Positions 1-10,832 of a DNA stretch of 64,000 nucleotides are shown here, piece by piece (the stretch's first letter is position 1; each line of letters opens with the position of its first letter). Below the pieces are notes generated by a model. It saw only the letters and a program-made list of their open reading frames with translations. It was not told where the DNA came from and did not search any database. This DNA comes from Massilia rubra. GTDB taxonomy: Bacteria; Pseudomonadota; Gammaproteobacteria; Burkholderiales; Burkholderiaceae_D. The DNA is taken from positions 1 through 64,000 of the forward strand of contig NZ_VUYU01000027.1 of NCBI RefSeq assembly GCF_011682065.1, read 5' to 3'. A program made the position numbers and the translations under genes.

Positions 1-141
1 GGGATCGTCGCTCAGGCATTCGACGGTGAAGTGGAAGTCGCGCGACAGGCCCTCCACCGCGTCGATCCGGTTGGCCACGAGGCTGGCGGGGCCTCCGCTG
101 GGAAAGTTCAGGCGCAGCAGGCGGTTGTTCTGACGGGTCAT
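1..141 (-). CDS. vgrG: VgrG (type VI secretion tip protein), N-terminal fragment
   Basis: The 47 visible residues begin MTRQNNRLLRLNF and continue through a V-A-N-R-I-D-A-V-E-G-L-S-R-D-F stretch to a V-E-C-L-S-D-D end at the window edge. This L-x-L-x-F-P / N-R-x-D-x-x-E-x-L-S-R-D-F / V-x-x-L-S-D pattern is characteristic of the N-terminal gp27-like part of VgrG/Rhs-associated Vgr proteins, the trimeric spike of the type VI secretion needle. An AAGGA ribosome-binding site lies 7 bases before the ATG. It is 40 bp downstream of, and on the same strand as, the ankyrin gene, suggesting one transcript. The remainder lies outside the window, so whether it is a full VgrG or an evolved VgrG with a C-terminal effector cannot be seen. 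Confidence 0.82.
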   Translation of the reverse strand, partial: MTRQNNRLLRLNFPSGGPASLVANRIDAVEGLSRDFHFTVECLSDDP

Positions 142-181
142 GCGGGCTTCCTTTGGGTGGGCATGTGACGTTGCATTGATA

Positions 182-994
182 TTATTTTCGAGCTGCGGCG
201 GCGGGCGTGGGAACGCTTGCCGTTTTGCCGGCGAGATGCTGTTCCAGGCGCTCGACCAGGGCGGCATGGCCGCGCCGGCGCGCGCAGGCGAGGGCGTCTT
301 CGCCGCGCTTGTTGCGCAGTGTCGGGTTGGCGCCTTCGGCGAGCAACAGGTTCAGCAGGTCGAGATTGCCGGTCGACGCTGCCATGTGCAGGGCGGTCTC
401 GCCTTGCCCGTGCCTTGCATCGAGCGGGACGCCTTGCCGCACCAATCGCTCGGCCAGCGCCATCTGGATGGCGTGCTGCTGCGGTGGCGGCAGCGCTTGC
501 AGCGCCAGGCTGTGCAGGGTCGTGCGGCCGCCATCGGCCACCACGTGCGGATCGGCTCCGCGATTGAGCAGCAAGGTGGCCATCTCCAGCGGCGGCGTGC
601 CCAGCGCGTAATCCAAGGGCGTGCCGCCGCTGGCGTCGCGCGGACTGTCGGGCCGGGCGCCGGCGTCGAGCAAGATCGTTACGGTCAGGGCGTCGCCGCC
701 GGCCACCGCCGCCAGCAGCGGGCTGATGCCGGCGTGGCAGATGTTGGGGTCGTCGCCCGCATTGAGCAGTTTTTTCAGCAGGGCGTGGCGGTCCTTGCCC
801 AAGGCCATGAAAATACGCGGGGCGGCGCCGGGCCGGAAGTTGCGCGCGGTGTCCTGGAAAGCGTCGCCGCTGGTCGGCGCGTCCGTGCAGCGCATGGCGG
901 CGCTCGCTGGCTGGCGTACCGGGGCCTTGGCCTGGGCCGGGGCAATGGTGACGAGCATGACGAGCAAGGCCGCTCCGGCCATCGGGCGCATCAC
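182..994 (-). CDS. Secreted ankyrin-repeat protein (candidate T6SS immunity protein)
   Basis: 270 residues. Residues 1-22 form a signal peptide (hydrophobic core GAALLVMLVTIAP, A-Q-A cleavage site). Residues ~60-250 hold ankyrin repeats of about 33 residues; clear ones read ISPLLAAVAGGDALTVTILL, GGTPLDYALG, and GETALHMAASTGNLDLLNLL, each followed by L-L-x-x-G-A-x-P. The C-terminus is a charged helix plus an Ala/Pro tail. Ankyrin domains bind proteins and have no catalytic role. The start overlaps the stop of the upstream gene by 4 bp (ATGA), so the two are translationally coupled, and vgrG follows 40 bp downstream. Periplasmic ankyrin proteins beside vgrG commonly neutralise type VI effectors; that role here is inference. 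The domain call is firm, the function is not. Confidence 0.75.
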   Translation of the reverse strand: MMRPMAGAALLVMLVTIAPAQAKAPVRQPASAAMRCTDAPTSGDAFQDTARNFRPGAAPRIFMALGKDRHALLKKLLNAGDDPNICHAGISPLLAAVAGGDALTVTILLDAGARPDSPRDASGGTPLDYALGTPPLEMATLLLNRGADPHVVADGGRTTLHSLALQALPPPQQHAIQMALAERLVRQGVPLDARHGQGETALHMAASTGNLDLLNLLLAEGANPTLRNKRGEDALACARRRGHAALVERLEQHLAGKTASVPTPAAAARK

Positions 995-1884
995 CGCGCG
1001 CCTCCTTTGATGTAGTCGGCCTGTGCCTGGTTCAACAGGCGCTTGACCGAGTCGTACTTGGCCTGGCTGAGCAGATGCCGTGCCGCCTCCAGCTGGTCCA
1101 GCGACAACACGCCATTCGCGTACATCTTGTCCATTTCCGTGCGCAGCTTGATGATGGCGAACGAGGACATGACTTCCGGATTGAGCGCGGCCACCATCAC
1201 ATCAAGCACGGGGCCGACCGAGCGCACCACGGCGGTGCCTTTGGCGGCGCGCAACGCGGCCTGGCTGCCGGCCATGTCCTTGGCGGTCTTGGCCGAGGCC
1301 GCGTCGACCAGGGCGCCTTCGGCCTGCATGTACTGGCCGAGCCGGGAGTTGGAGAAGGTCGGGGTCTTGGTGACCAGGGTGCTGGCCTTGTCGCCGAGCA
1401 CGTCCGCATACGGACCGTAGCGGTCGCGCTTCATCAAGTCCTTGAGCGTGCTTTCCATCCACTTTTCCATGCTGCCGCCGAACTTGCCGTTGGCCATGCC
1501 GGCCGAGGCGCTCATGATGTTGGCGGCGGCTTTCAGGCCAATCCCCGTTTCACGCAGGGGACGGAATTGGGCATGCTTTTGCAGCTTCATCCAGGCTTGC
1601 GGATCTTCCAGGCGCAGCTCGCTCATGACGCGGTCAAAGCGAACCGGGCTGTAGTGGCGCAGGTAGTCAATGTATTCGAGGTAGTCGTTCAGTTTCAGGC
1701 CGCGGATGCGCGCCTGCGCCAGCAGGAACTTGATGTGCCGGTTGTGCTCGTCGGCAGTACGCTCGCGCTCGCGCACCGTGGTGGTGGTGCCGTTGCGATT
1801 GACGGAAGAAACTTTGCCCGCGCCTTGCGGCCTGTCGGAGTACTCAATGGTGCCATCGGGACGCTGTATTTTATATACCGCCAT
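991..1884 (-). CDS. DUF4124-like N-terminal domain protein, vgrG-linked (candidate T6SS cargo)
   Basis: 297 residues. The first ~25 residues (YKIQRPDGTIEYSDRP) match the pattern of the DUF4124 domain (Y-K-x-x-x-x-D-G-x-x-x-Y-S-D-x-P), a short beta domain normally found just after the signal peptide of exported proteins. Here there is no signal peptide: the domain begins at residue 4. The remaining ~260 residues are helical, with a small-residue stretch around residues 110-130 (LKAAANIMSASAGMANGKFGG) and a weakly hydrophobic segment near 225-245 (VGPVLDVMVAALNPEVMSSF); I recognise no catalytic motif. It is the first gene of a minus-strand run with the ankyrin gene (4-bp overlap) and vgrG. Lack of a signal peptide plus vgrG linkage fits cargo exported by the needle rather than by Sec, but this is inference. 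Confidence 0.55.
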   Translation of the reverse strand: MAVYKIQRPDGTIEYSDRPQGAGKVSSVNRNGTTTTVRERERTADEHNRHIKFLLAQARIRGLKLNDYLEYIDYLRHYSPVRFDRVMSELRLEDPQAWMKLQKHAQFRPLRETGIGLKAAANIMSASAGMANGKFGGSMEKWMESTLKDLMKRDRYGPYADVLGDKASTLVTKTPTFSNSRLGQYMQAEGALVDAASAKTAKDMAGSQAALRAAKGTAVVRSVGPVLDVMVAALNPEVMSSFAIIKLRTEMDKMYANGVLSLDQLEAARHLLSQAKYDSVKRLLNQAQADYIKGGAR

Positions 1885-2262
1885 GGACGTCCTTGACTGT
1901 CAGTTACAACATTAAAAGGATGCTATAAAAAAGCAATTGCTGTCATTTTAGCAAAATATTGCCCCCTCGAACTTACATTTGCAAAAATTTGAGGCAAATG
2001 CGCCACGGAATTGCCATTATTTGTTGTATTTATGATATTGGCGTTTTGTGCTGTGGTGGATGACTTGTCGTGGTCGAGGAGGTGGAGGCGGAGGGAGGGG
2101 CGGGCCGATGGAACGTCCCCTGCGGCCGGCCGGGCGTAGGAGGTTTGCGCGCTTGGGCGCCGCCGGTAGAGGTGGGCAAGCGCGCCTGTGCCGACGTTCA
2201 GCGGGCCTGGGTGCCGCTATCGAGGCCGAGCGACAAGCCTTGCGGGCGTTTTGCCGGCGGCA
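1885..2262. other. Gene-free stretch upstream of the vgrG-linked genes
   Basis: 378 bp without a convincing gene. Positions 1900-2050 are markedly AT-rich compared with the surroundings and probably hold the promoter for the minus-strand DUF4124-like gene. Positions 2050-2262 are very G-rich on the plus strand (runs of GGAGG/GGCGG); short open frames there have no ribosome-binding site and a composition typical of chance frames in GC-rich DNA. Confidence 0.5.
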
Positions 2263-3363
2263 CTAAAACCAGGGGCCGTCATCGAACGGGCTATCGTCGA
2301 CAAGGCGCAAGGTCTTCAACCAGCGTTTGAGCGCGGCGATGTCGGCGAGAGCGGCAATCTCGGCCTCGATTTGCCCGATCTGCGCGCGCATGGCGGCAAT
2401 GTCGGCGTGCAGCGTCTTCAGTACCGTTTTGGGTGCAGGACGGCGCGTCGATTCCCAGCCAATATCGCGCGCCAGCGACATTTCCATGTCGAACAGTTCG
2501 CCGCTGACTTCATCCAACTGGCCGCTGAGGATACGGTTGTACTGTTTGATGCGCTCATCGCCCAGGTTGTCCAGGCCGGCCTGGTCGATCTGCTCGACTT
2601 CCAGTTGCAATTCCAGCAGGCCGAGCAGGTCGTTGGCCGCGTAGGCGCGATTGGCGCGCTGCATCAATCCCGTCTTGCGCTCGCGCTCGGCCGGATCGGT
2701 TTCGCGGTCCGGATGCAGGGCGCTGGCGAGCTTGCGGAAAATATCGCGCACCGATTGCTTGAGTTTGTCCTGCTCGGCCTGGTGCTTTTCCTCGCGCTTG
2801 CTGAGCTTTGGCGGTTTGGCCGGCTCCGCTTGCTGGGCGTCGTGTTCGCGCTCGGCCATCTTTTCTTCGAGCGAGGCAAAGAACGCGTCGGGCGAATGGA
2901 TGAAAGCGTCGGCATCGAGATCGAGGCCGGTGATGCTGCCGACCATCTTGAGCATGAGTGCTTTTTCCTCGTCCATTTCCTGATCGTAGTCGCGGCCGCT
3001 GTGCCTGTTGTAGATCTCTTTGATGAGTTCATCGTCATCGGCTTCCATCAGTTCCCATGCCATCGGACAGATCAGGGCTTGCAGTTTATCCCTGTCCTTT
3101 TTGCCTATCGCTTTGTGGGTGTATGCCTGGTCGTATATCACCAGCAATTGTTTGCGACGAGCGTCGAATTGCTCCGCCAGGGGGCGATACTCGCGGTCCG
3201 CCAGGGCATGAATTTTCGGCAATTCCTCGCGCCAGAGCGCCAGTTTGGCGCGTTCGGCTTCCAGCTTTTTGACGAGATTGTTGAATTGCTTGCGCGCGCG
3301 CGATGGCATTCCCGCGCTTGCGGGTGCGGCGATCCGAACCGGATAGGGGGAAGAGGTGGTCAT
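2263..3363 (-). CDS. J-domain (DnaJ-like) protein
   Basis: 366 residues. A J-domain core lies at residues ~203-250: SVRDIFRKLASALHPDRE, with the obligatory H-P-D triad at 217-219, then a helix-III-like MQRANRAYAANDLLGLLEL. J-domains stimulate Hsp70 (DnaK) ATPase. The domain is central rather than N-terminal and is flanked by long charged helices: residues 20-70 (RARKQFNNLVKKLEAERAKL, coiled coil) and 255-345. No G/F region or zinc-finger is visible, so this is a class C (type III) J-protein. The open frame extends upstream to 3525, but that part is Pro/Arg-rich and non-conserved-looking; I chose the ATG at 3363. No Shine-Dalgarno sequence is obvious. The client is unknown. Confidence 0.72.
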   Translation of the reverse strand: MTTSSPYPVRIAAPASAGMPSRARKQFNNLVKKLEAERAKLALWREELPKIHALADREYRPLAEQFDARRKQLLVIYDQAYTHKAIGKKDRDKLQALICPMAWELMEADDDELIKEIYNRHSGRDYDQEMDEEKALMLKMVGSITGLDLDADAFIHSPDAFFASLEEKMAEREHDAQQAEPAKPPKLSKREEKHQAEQDKLKQSVRDIFRKLASALHPDRETDPAERERKTGLMQRANRAYAANDLLGLLELQLEVEQIDQAGLDNLGDERIKQYNRILSGQLDEVSGELFDMEMSLARDIGWESTRRPAPKTVLKTLHADIAAMRAQIGQIEAEIAALADIAALKRWLKTLRLVDDSPFDDGPWF

Positions 3364-3555
3364 GGGACTTGGGTTAACGACGATGGCGCAGGGGCTGTCA
3401 TTGTAAGGGAAGCCCGATCGCCGGCATAGCGGGACACTGTTGGCCCGCATGGCCGGTGGGCGCGGGACGCGCGCCTGGAATAACAAGGTGACGGTGGGAG
3501 ATGCCAGCGTGGGCAAGGCGCCCACGCGCTGCGGCGAACTAAGCGGACAGCTTGC

Positions 3556-3654
3556 TTACCACTTGAAAACCCGGGCCAGGGCCAGCCACCAGGTGATGAA
3601 AGTATCGATAAATCCGGTCAGGACCGGCACTGCCTGAAGCATGATATCGTCCAT
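3556..3654 (-). CDS. Small hydrophobic protein, 32 residues
   Basis: A short frame: ATG at 3654, TAA at 3556, coding for a peptide beginning MDDIMLQAVPVLTGF and ending ALARVFKW. A GGAG ribosome-binding site lies 7 bases before the ATG. The peptide is a single amphipathic-to-hydrophobic segment (V-L-T-G-F-I-D-T-F-I-T-W-W-L-A-L-A) with two acidic residues at the N-terminus and Arg/Lys near the C-terminus, so it would insert in or lie on the inner membrane. It sits alone between the J-domain gene and a terminator. I do not recognise a family. Reality rests only on the ribosome-binding site and composition. Confidence 0.4.
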   Translation of the reverse strand: MDDIMLQAVPVLTGFIDTFITWWLALARVFKW

Positions 3655-3773
3655 CGTCGCTCTCCACGGTACGTTGATGCGGCCCGGACGAGCCGCTCAG
3701 CGAGTGTAAGGGCTTGGTGTTTCGACATCTTGTGCGAGCCCAATAGAGACGGGGCGTCGCGCTCAAGCTGGCG

Positions 3774-3802
3774 TAAAAAAACCCGGGCACGCCCGGGTTT
3801 TT
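3774..3802 (-). terminator. Rho-independent terminator after the DUF2863 gene
   Basis: A 9-bp perfect stem (AACCCGGGC / GCCCGGGTT) with a 2-nt loop is flanked by A-runs on one side and T-runs on the other, so it could act on both strands; it lies 19 bp beyond the stop of the minus-strand DUF2863 gene. Confidence 0.85.
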
Positions 3803-3820
3803 CACGCAGTGCAGCGCAAC

Positions 3821-5086
3821 TCAGTGGAAGTGTTCCGTGCCCGCAGGCGCGTCTTCCGGCATTTCCGCATGTACCAGTTCGCCTGTCGGATCGGCAAACA
3901 GCGGCGCATCGCAGTCGTCGCAATACTCGGTCACAAAACGCTCGTTGTGGCGCTTCACGTGCGTTACGCCCGCTTCGTTCAGGTGCCCGATGATGTCGTC
4001 GAGCGGTGCTTTCGGCTCGAGGGCGCCGCCCAGGGCGGCCGCCGACAAGCCTTCGACCGGCGTGCCGTCTTCATCTTCCTGCCCGTACAGCGGCCACACG
4101 ATGCCGTAGATCACATCGGTGGTCTGGCGCATGGTGAAGCCCACGCGGTACTCGTCGATCTGCCCCTCGGCCGATTCGTCGCCGAAGCCGGCGATGACGG
4201 CGCGCAGGTCGGACGCTTCCACGCCCAGGGTATGGGTCAGGTAGTGCACGGCGGCGCGCACCGATACCGGCCGGATCAGTTTGTCCGCTTCGCGGCACGC
4301 CACGTAATACGCTTCGGGCAGCAGCAGTTCGGTGCCGCAGCCCGGCAGCAGGCGCGAAATGCTCGGGCCGGCCTGCGCACGCCACTGTTCCAGCGCGTTG
4401 GCGCGTTCGACCATGAAGGTCGACTGGAACTGCGATTCCTGCCAGCGGAACAGCGGCGCGCCCAGCGGCGCCACGATGGCGACCATCAGGTAGCGCGTAT
4501 CGGCCAGGAACGGTGCGGTTTCGGCCGGCTTGGCCAGCGGCTTGACGCTCGTGCCCTTGTGCGCGGCCTGGGCCAGCTTGTGCGTGGCGGCATAGGTCTC
4601 GGCATGGGTGCGCGGCAACTGGTCGATCGAGAACAGGGTCGGCGCCATGGCCATCTGCACGCCGTCGGCCAGCAGGTGCGCCGAAAAATGGGCGGACAAG
4701 GTCTGCAGCAGCTCGGCCGGAATAGTGCCGGACGCGATCGAAAAACGCGTCCACGCAAGAATCGGCGCCGCCACCAGCAAGGCCTGGAAGGTCTTTTCGA
4801 CCCCGTCGTGCTGCTCGACCATGGTCGACGATTCGCTGACCGCTTCCACGCCCTCCATCAGGGTGTCGTAGGCGTTCAGGTCTTCCTTGAACAGCACGTT
4901 GAGGGTGGTGTCGACGGTTTCCTGGTGGCCGGTCTTGAGCAAGCGCTGGAGGTGGGTGTCGAGCTGGCGCTCCCAGGCCCGTTCTTCAATGCGGCTGGCC
5001 GCCTGGACGATCGCCTGGCTGATGCTGACCAGGCGCTGGCTCTCGGCCGACAACTTATGGGATGGATCTTTGGTTGGACGACGCAT
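3821..5086 (-). CDS. DUF2863 family protein
   Basis: 421 residues, cytoplasmic, no signal peptide or membrane segment. I recognise it as the DUF2863 family, which is essentially confined to beta-proteobacteria and has no known function. Visible hallmarks are the N-terminal helical region (LSAESQRLVSISQAIVQAASRIEERAWE), a central PEAYYVACREADKLIRPVS segment, a Y-R-V-G-F-T motif, and a C-terminal C-D-D-C-D pair (residues ~397-401) followed by an acidic tail ending G-T-E-H-F-H. The Cys pair might bind metal; this is speculation. It is monocistronic, bounded by terminators on both sides, and stands beside acnA. Confidence 0.78.
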   Translation of the reverse strand: MRRPTKDPSHKLSAESQRLVSISQAIVQAASRIEERAWERQLDTHLQRLLKTGHQETVDTTLNVLFKEDLNAYDTLMEGVEAVSESSTMVEQHDGVEKTFQALLVAAPILAWTRFSIASGTIPAELLQTLSAHFSAHLLADGVQMAMAPTLFSIDQLPRTHAETYAATHKLAQAAHKGTSVKPLAKPAETAPFLADTRYLMVAIVAPLGAPLFRWQESQFQSTFMVERANALEQWRAQAGPSISRLLPGCGTELLLPEAYYVACREADKLIRPVSVRAAVHYLTHTLGVEASDLRAVIAGFGDESAEGQIDEYRVGFTMRQTTDVIYGIVWPLYGQEDEDGTPVEGLSAAALGGALEPKAPLDDIIGHLNEAGVTHVKRHNERFVTEYCDDCDAPLFADPTGELVHAEMPEDAPAGTEHFH

Positions 5087-5271
5087 GGGGATAAGAGTCT
5101 TTGTAAGTGAATGAACGGATCAATAATGTCGGAACAATGATAAACCCTTATCTGCCGTATTGTAGTTCATTCCCCCGCCCACCATGAAGACGGCGCAAGA
5201 AGCGTGCGGAAAAGTTGAAAGGAAGGGTGATAGTATGCGCTCACTTGGCCGCCGCGCCGCATTTCGGGGCC

Positions 5272-5298
5272 AAAAAAAACGCCGGACGAATCCGGCGT
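5272..5298 (-). terminator. Rho-independent terminator of acnA
   Basis: An 8-bp stem (ACGCCGGA / TCCGGCGT) with a TTCG tetraloop is followed, reading on the minus strand, by a run of eight T. It lies about 55 bp beyond the acnA stop codon. Confidence 0.9.
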
Positions 5299-5351
5299 TG
5301 GGCGATCCGGCCCCGCGCTGGCGCGGGACGGGATAATGACGTTTTCTTGCT

Positions 5352-8060
<2,709 letters not shown>

Positions 8061-8148
8061 GACCTCTCCTTCAGTGGGGTATTTTATTTGGGAAGGCCGA
8101 GCGCGCTGCTGCGCGGCGCTTGTTCGAACTTCCCGTTTTTCAGTGTGC

Positions 8149-8730
8149 TTATTTTGCTGCAGGGGCGTCAAGCGCCGCCGGCGCCGCCACAGGCGGCACC
8201 GCTGGTACTGCAAGTTCGCCCGACGCCGGGGTCGCTGCCGGCATCGGCGGGGCGATCGGCTTCTCAACAACCGGCTTCATCTGCTCGGCGTTCTTGCATT
8301 CGTTGGCCAACTGGCGGTTCAGGCGCGAATCGAGCAGCATGCCCTTGGCCGGAATACCGATCCAGACCAGGCCGAAGGTCGGGTTTTCGAAGCGCTTGGC
8401 GCCCGTGGTCGTGCCCACGCGGGTCAGGCGGTGCAGGCGCTTTTTCCAGCGCAGCGCGATGTGGCCGTCGTCTTTATCGTTGTGGTAGGTCGTGACCTTG
8501 TTGCCCAGCTCGCAGTCGAAGTCGGTGGTGGTGGTGTCGCTGATGTCCGGTTCCGGCTCGCTGGCGACGACGTCGACCGCTTTCGGGTGCGCGCGCGCTT
8601 TGGACTTGGCCGGCTTGGCCTTGGCCGCCGGTTTTGCTTCGGCCGCGTTGGCCGCCGGGGCCGCGCACAGGGCGGCAGCCGCCATCGCCAGGGAGCAGGC
8701 GAGCAGGGTGTTCTTGATCAGGGTGGGCAT
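8149..8730 (-). CDS. Secreted MliC-like (lysozyme-inhibitor-fold) protein
   Basis: 193 residues. Residues 1-29 are a signal peptide (core [17 protein letters not shown], cleavage after A-N-A). A basic Ala/Lys/Pro linker follows, then a domain at ~70-150 framed by two cysteines: [12 protein letters not shown], then [21 protein letters not shown] and a final A-N-E-C. This order (Y/F-x-C-x-x-G, G-A-x-x-[YF]-E-N, W-x-x-K-G, C) resembles MliC/PliC C-type lysozyme inhibitors; the match is by eye and moderate. The C-terminus is a Pro/Ala tail. It starts 12 bp after the CitE-like gene and precedes acnA by 88 bp, an odd place for an envelope protein. Confidence 0.5.
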   Translation of the reverse strand: MPTLIKNTLLACSLAMAAAALCAAPAANAAEAKPAAKAKPAKSKARAHPKAVDVVASEPEPDISDTTTTDFDCELGNKVTTYHNDKDDGHIALRWKKRLHRLTRVGTTTGAKRFENPTFGLVWIGIPAKGMLLDSRLNRQLANECKNAEQMKPVVEKPIAPPMPAATPASGELAVPAVPPVAAPAALDAPAAK

Positions 8731-8742
8731 CGGGACTTCCGT

Positions 8743-9744
8743 TCAGGTGGCTGGTTGTGGGTCGTTGACGAGGGCGGCGGCGGCGTCCGGCAGGGCCAGG
8801 CCCGCCAGTTTCGCGCGCTGCAGCACCGTCCAATAATAGCGATAGCTGGCGCGGTCGTGCAAGCGCCCGTTCTGCGAAATCGGTCCCCAGCTGGCGTTCT
8901 TGCCTTCGGTGAGGATGTTGGTCGCTTCGTTCACTTCCGACAGGCGCGGCGTGAAGGCCTTCAGGATCGGCTTGATCTGGTCGGGGTGGATGCTCCACAT
9001 GCGCGTAAAGCCGAATTCGGCGGCGGCGCGCTGGGCATCGTTGGCGACCACGGCGCTGTCCTTGATGTCGGTGGTGACGTTGTGCGACGGCACCTTGCCG
9101 TGCGCGTGGCAGGCGGCCGCCATCTCGAGCTTGGCGCGCACCACCAGCGGGTGCGTGAACTGGCCCGGCGTGCGCATGGCCGCGCCCGGAATGGCGCCGT
9201 AGTGCGACGACACGAAGTCCATGATGCCGAACGACAGGCACTCGACCTGCGGCTGGGCGGCGATGGCGTCCGCTTCGCGCAGGGCGCCATGCGTTTCGAC
9301 CAGCACGTGCACCGGCATTGGGGTGATCCGTCCACCCTTGGCGGCGTGCAGGTTGATCGCTTCGATGGCGCGCGCGACGTCTTGCGCGCCATTCGCCTTG
9401 GGCAGCACCACATAGGCCAGGCGCTGGGCCGCGCCGCCGACGATGACGGCCAGGTCGCCTTCGAAGAAGGGGCTGTCGACGTCGTGCACGCGCACGCCGA
9501 TGCGGTTGTGGCGGTTGCCGTCGTCGTTGAGCAGACGCACGATCATTTGGGCGTGTTCGGGCTCGGCGCCGGCGGTGGCGCCGTCTTCGCAGTCGAACGT
9601 GATGTCGAACAGGGGGCCAAGCTCTTGTTGCAGGGCCATCGACTTGAGCATCAGCTTTTCGGAGCCTGCATAGTGGTCGCAAGCGGGGAGCAGCAAAGGC
9701 TGGCGTTTGCCCTGGAATAAAACCTCGGAGGGATGCATGATCAT
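8743..9744 (-). CDS. HpcH/HpaI aldolase / citrate lyase beta (CitE-like) family protein
   Basis: 333 residues, a (beta/alpha)8 barrel enzyme of the CitE-like family that cleaves or forms 3-hydroxyacyl-CoA bonds (malyl-, citramalyl- or citryl-CoA types). Seen: the metal-binding F-D-C-E-D-G-A after strand 2 and the G-V-R-V-H-D-V-D-S arginine motif, [16 protein letters not shown] glutamate motif, and C-terminal M-W-S-I-H-P-D-Q-I. No citF/citD genes are nearby, so it is not a citrate lyase complex subunit; malyl- or citramalyl-CoA lyase/thioesterase is more plausible. It is in a run with mdh (98 bp upstream) and acnA, the frequent Burkholderiales arrangement. Two in-frame ATGs (9744, 9738) compete; I chose the first. 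Confidence 0.85.
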   Translation of the reverse strand: MIMHPSEVLFQGKRQPLLLPACDHYAGSEKLMLKSMALQQELGPLFDITFDCEDGATAGAEPEHAQMIVRLLNDDGNRHNRIGVRVHDVDSPFFEGDLAVIVGGAAQRLAYVVLPKANGAQDVARAIEAINLHAAKGGRITPMPVHVLVETHGALREADAIAAQPQVECLSFGIMDFVSSHYGAIPGAAMRTPGQFTHPLVVRAKLEMAAACHAHGKVPSHNVTTDIKDSAVVANDAQRAAAEFGFTRMWSIHPDQIKPILKAFTPRLSEVNEATNILTEGKNASWGPISQNGRLHDRASYRYYWTVLQRAKLAGLALPDAAAALVNDPQPAT

Positions 9745-9842
9745 TTTCTCAGGTACATCAGCGCCTGTGCCGCTCGGGGCGGCACAGGGCGTGCGGCGAA
9801 TCGGTGGTGTTACGGGGTCCACGAATCCGGCCGCGTTGAAAC

Positions 9843-10832
9843 TCAGGCCAGCAGGTGGGCGACGCCTTCACGCTCTTCGGTCAGTTCCTTGAGCGTGAGG
9901 TTGATGCGTTCCTGCGAGAACTCGTCGATCGGCAAACCTTGCACGATCGTGTATTCGCCATTCTCGGTCGTGACCGGGAAGCCGAACATGGTGCCTTCAG
10001 GGATGCCGTACGAGCCATCCGAAGCAATGCCCATCGTGGTCCACTTGCCGTTGGTGCCGAGGTACCAGTCGTGCATGTGGTCGATGGCGGCGTTGGCGGC
10101 CGACGCGGCCGACGACAGGCCGCGCGCTTCGATGATCGCCGCGCCGCGCTTGCCGACGGTTGGCAGGAAGGTGTCGCGGTTCCAGGCGTCGTCGTTGATG
10201 GTTTCCTTGACCGAGGCGCCGTCGATCTGGGCGAAACGGTAGTCGGCGTACATGGTTGGCGAGTGGTTGCCCCACACGCACAGTTTTTCGATCGACGCGA
10301 CCGGCTTGCCGGTCTTGGAGGCGATCTGCGACAGGGCGCGGTTGTGGTCCAGGCGCAGCATGGCGGTGAAGTTCTTGGCCGGCAGCGACGGCGCCGATTT
10401 CATGGCGATGTAGGCGTTGGTGTTGGCCGGGTTGCCGACCACCAGCACTTTGACGTTGCGCGAAGCGACGGCGTCGAGCGCCTTGCCTTGCACCGTGAAG
10501 ATCTGGGCATTCGCTTCGAGCAGGTCTTTACGCTCCATGCCGGGGCCGCGCGGACGGGCGCCGACCAGCAGGGCGAAATCGGCATCCTTGAAGGCGGTCA
10601 TCGGGTCGGCGTGGGCGGTCATGCCGGCCAGCAGCGGGAATGCGCAGTCGTCGATTTCCATCATGACGCCCTTGAGCGCTTTCTGGGCTTTCTCGTCAGC
10701 AATTTCCAGCAATTGCAGGATGACTGGCTGGTCTTTGCCGAGCATGTCACCGTTCGCGATGCGGAACAGCAGGGAATAGCCGATCTGGCCGGCAGCGCCG
10801 GTGACAGCAACGCGCAGTGGGGTTTTAGCCAT
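9843..10832 (-). CDS. mdh: Malate dehydrogenase
   Basis: 329 residues. NAD-dependent oxidation of malate to oxaloacetate, final step of the TCA cycle. Rossmann motif G-A-A-G-Q-I-G near the N-terminus; substrate-binding arginines in [16 protein letters not shown]; the N-P-A-N-T-N motif; catalytic histidine in W-G-N-H-S-P-T-M-Y. The pattern is that of the LDH/MDH superfamily type-2 cytosolic-like MDHs typical of beta-proteobacteria. The start at 10832 has GGAG 7 bases upstream; the frame extends 39 codons further but without similarity. It is divergent from a GntR regulator with a palindrome in between, and heads the run toward acnA. Confidence 0.97.
   Translation of the reverse strand: MAKTPLRVAVTGAAGQIGYSLLFRIANGDMLGKDQPVILQLLEIADEKAQKALKGVMMEIDDCAFPLLAGMTAHADPMTAFKDADFALLVGARPRGPGMERKDLLEANAQIFTVQGKALDAVASRNVKVLVVGNPANTNAYIAMKSAPSLPAKNFTAMLRLDHNRALSQIASKTGKPVASIEKLCVWGNHSPTMYADYRFAQIDGASVKETINDDAWNRDTFLPTVGKRGAAIIEARGLSSAASAANAAIDHMHDWYLGTNGKWTTMGIASDGSYGIPEGTMFGFPVTTENGEYTIVQGLPIDEFSQERINLTLKELTEEREGVAHLLA

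Noticed and set aside
2048-2330. Short plus-strand frames in the G-rich intergenic region
   Set aside because: No ribosome-binding site, Gly/Arg-rich low-complexity translation, partly overlapping the J-domain gene.
8061-8270. 70-codon N-terminal extension of acnA
   Set aside because: Arg-rich, and an AGGAGAGGTC site sits directly before the ATG at 8060.
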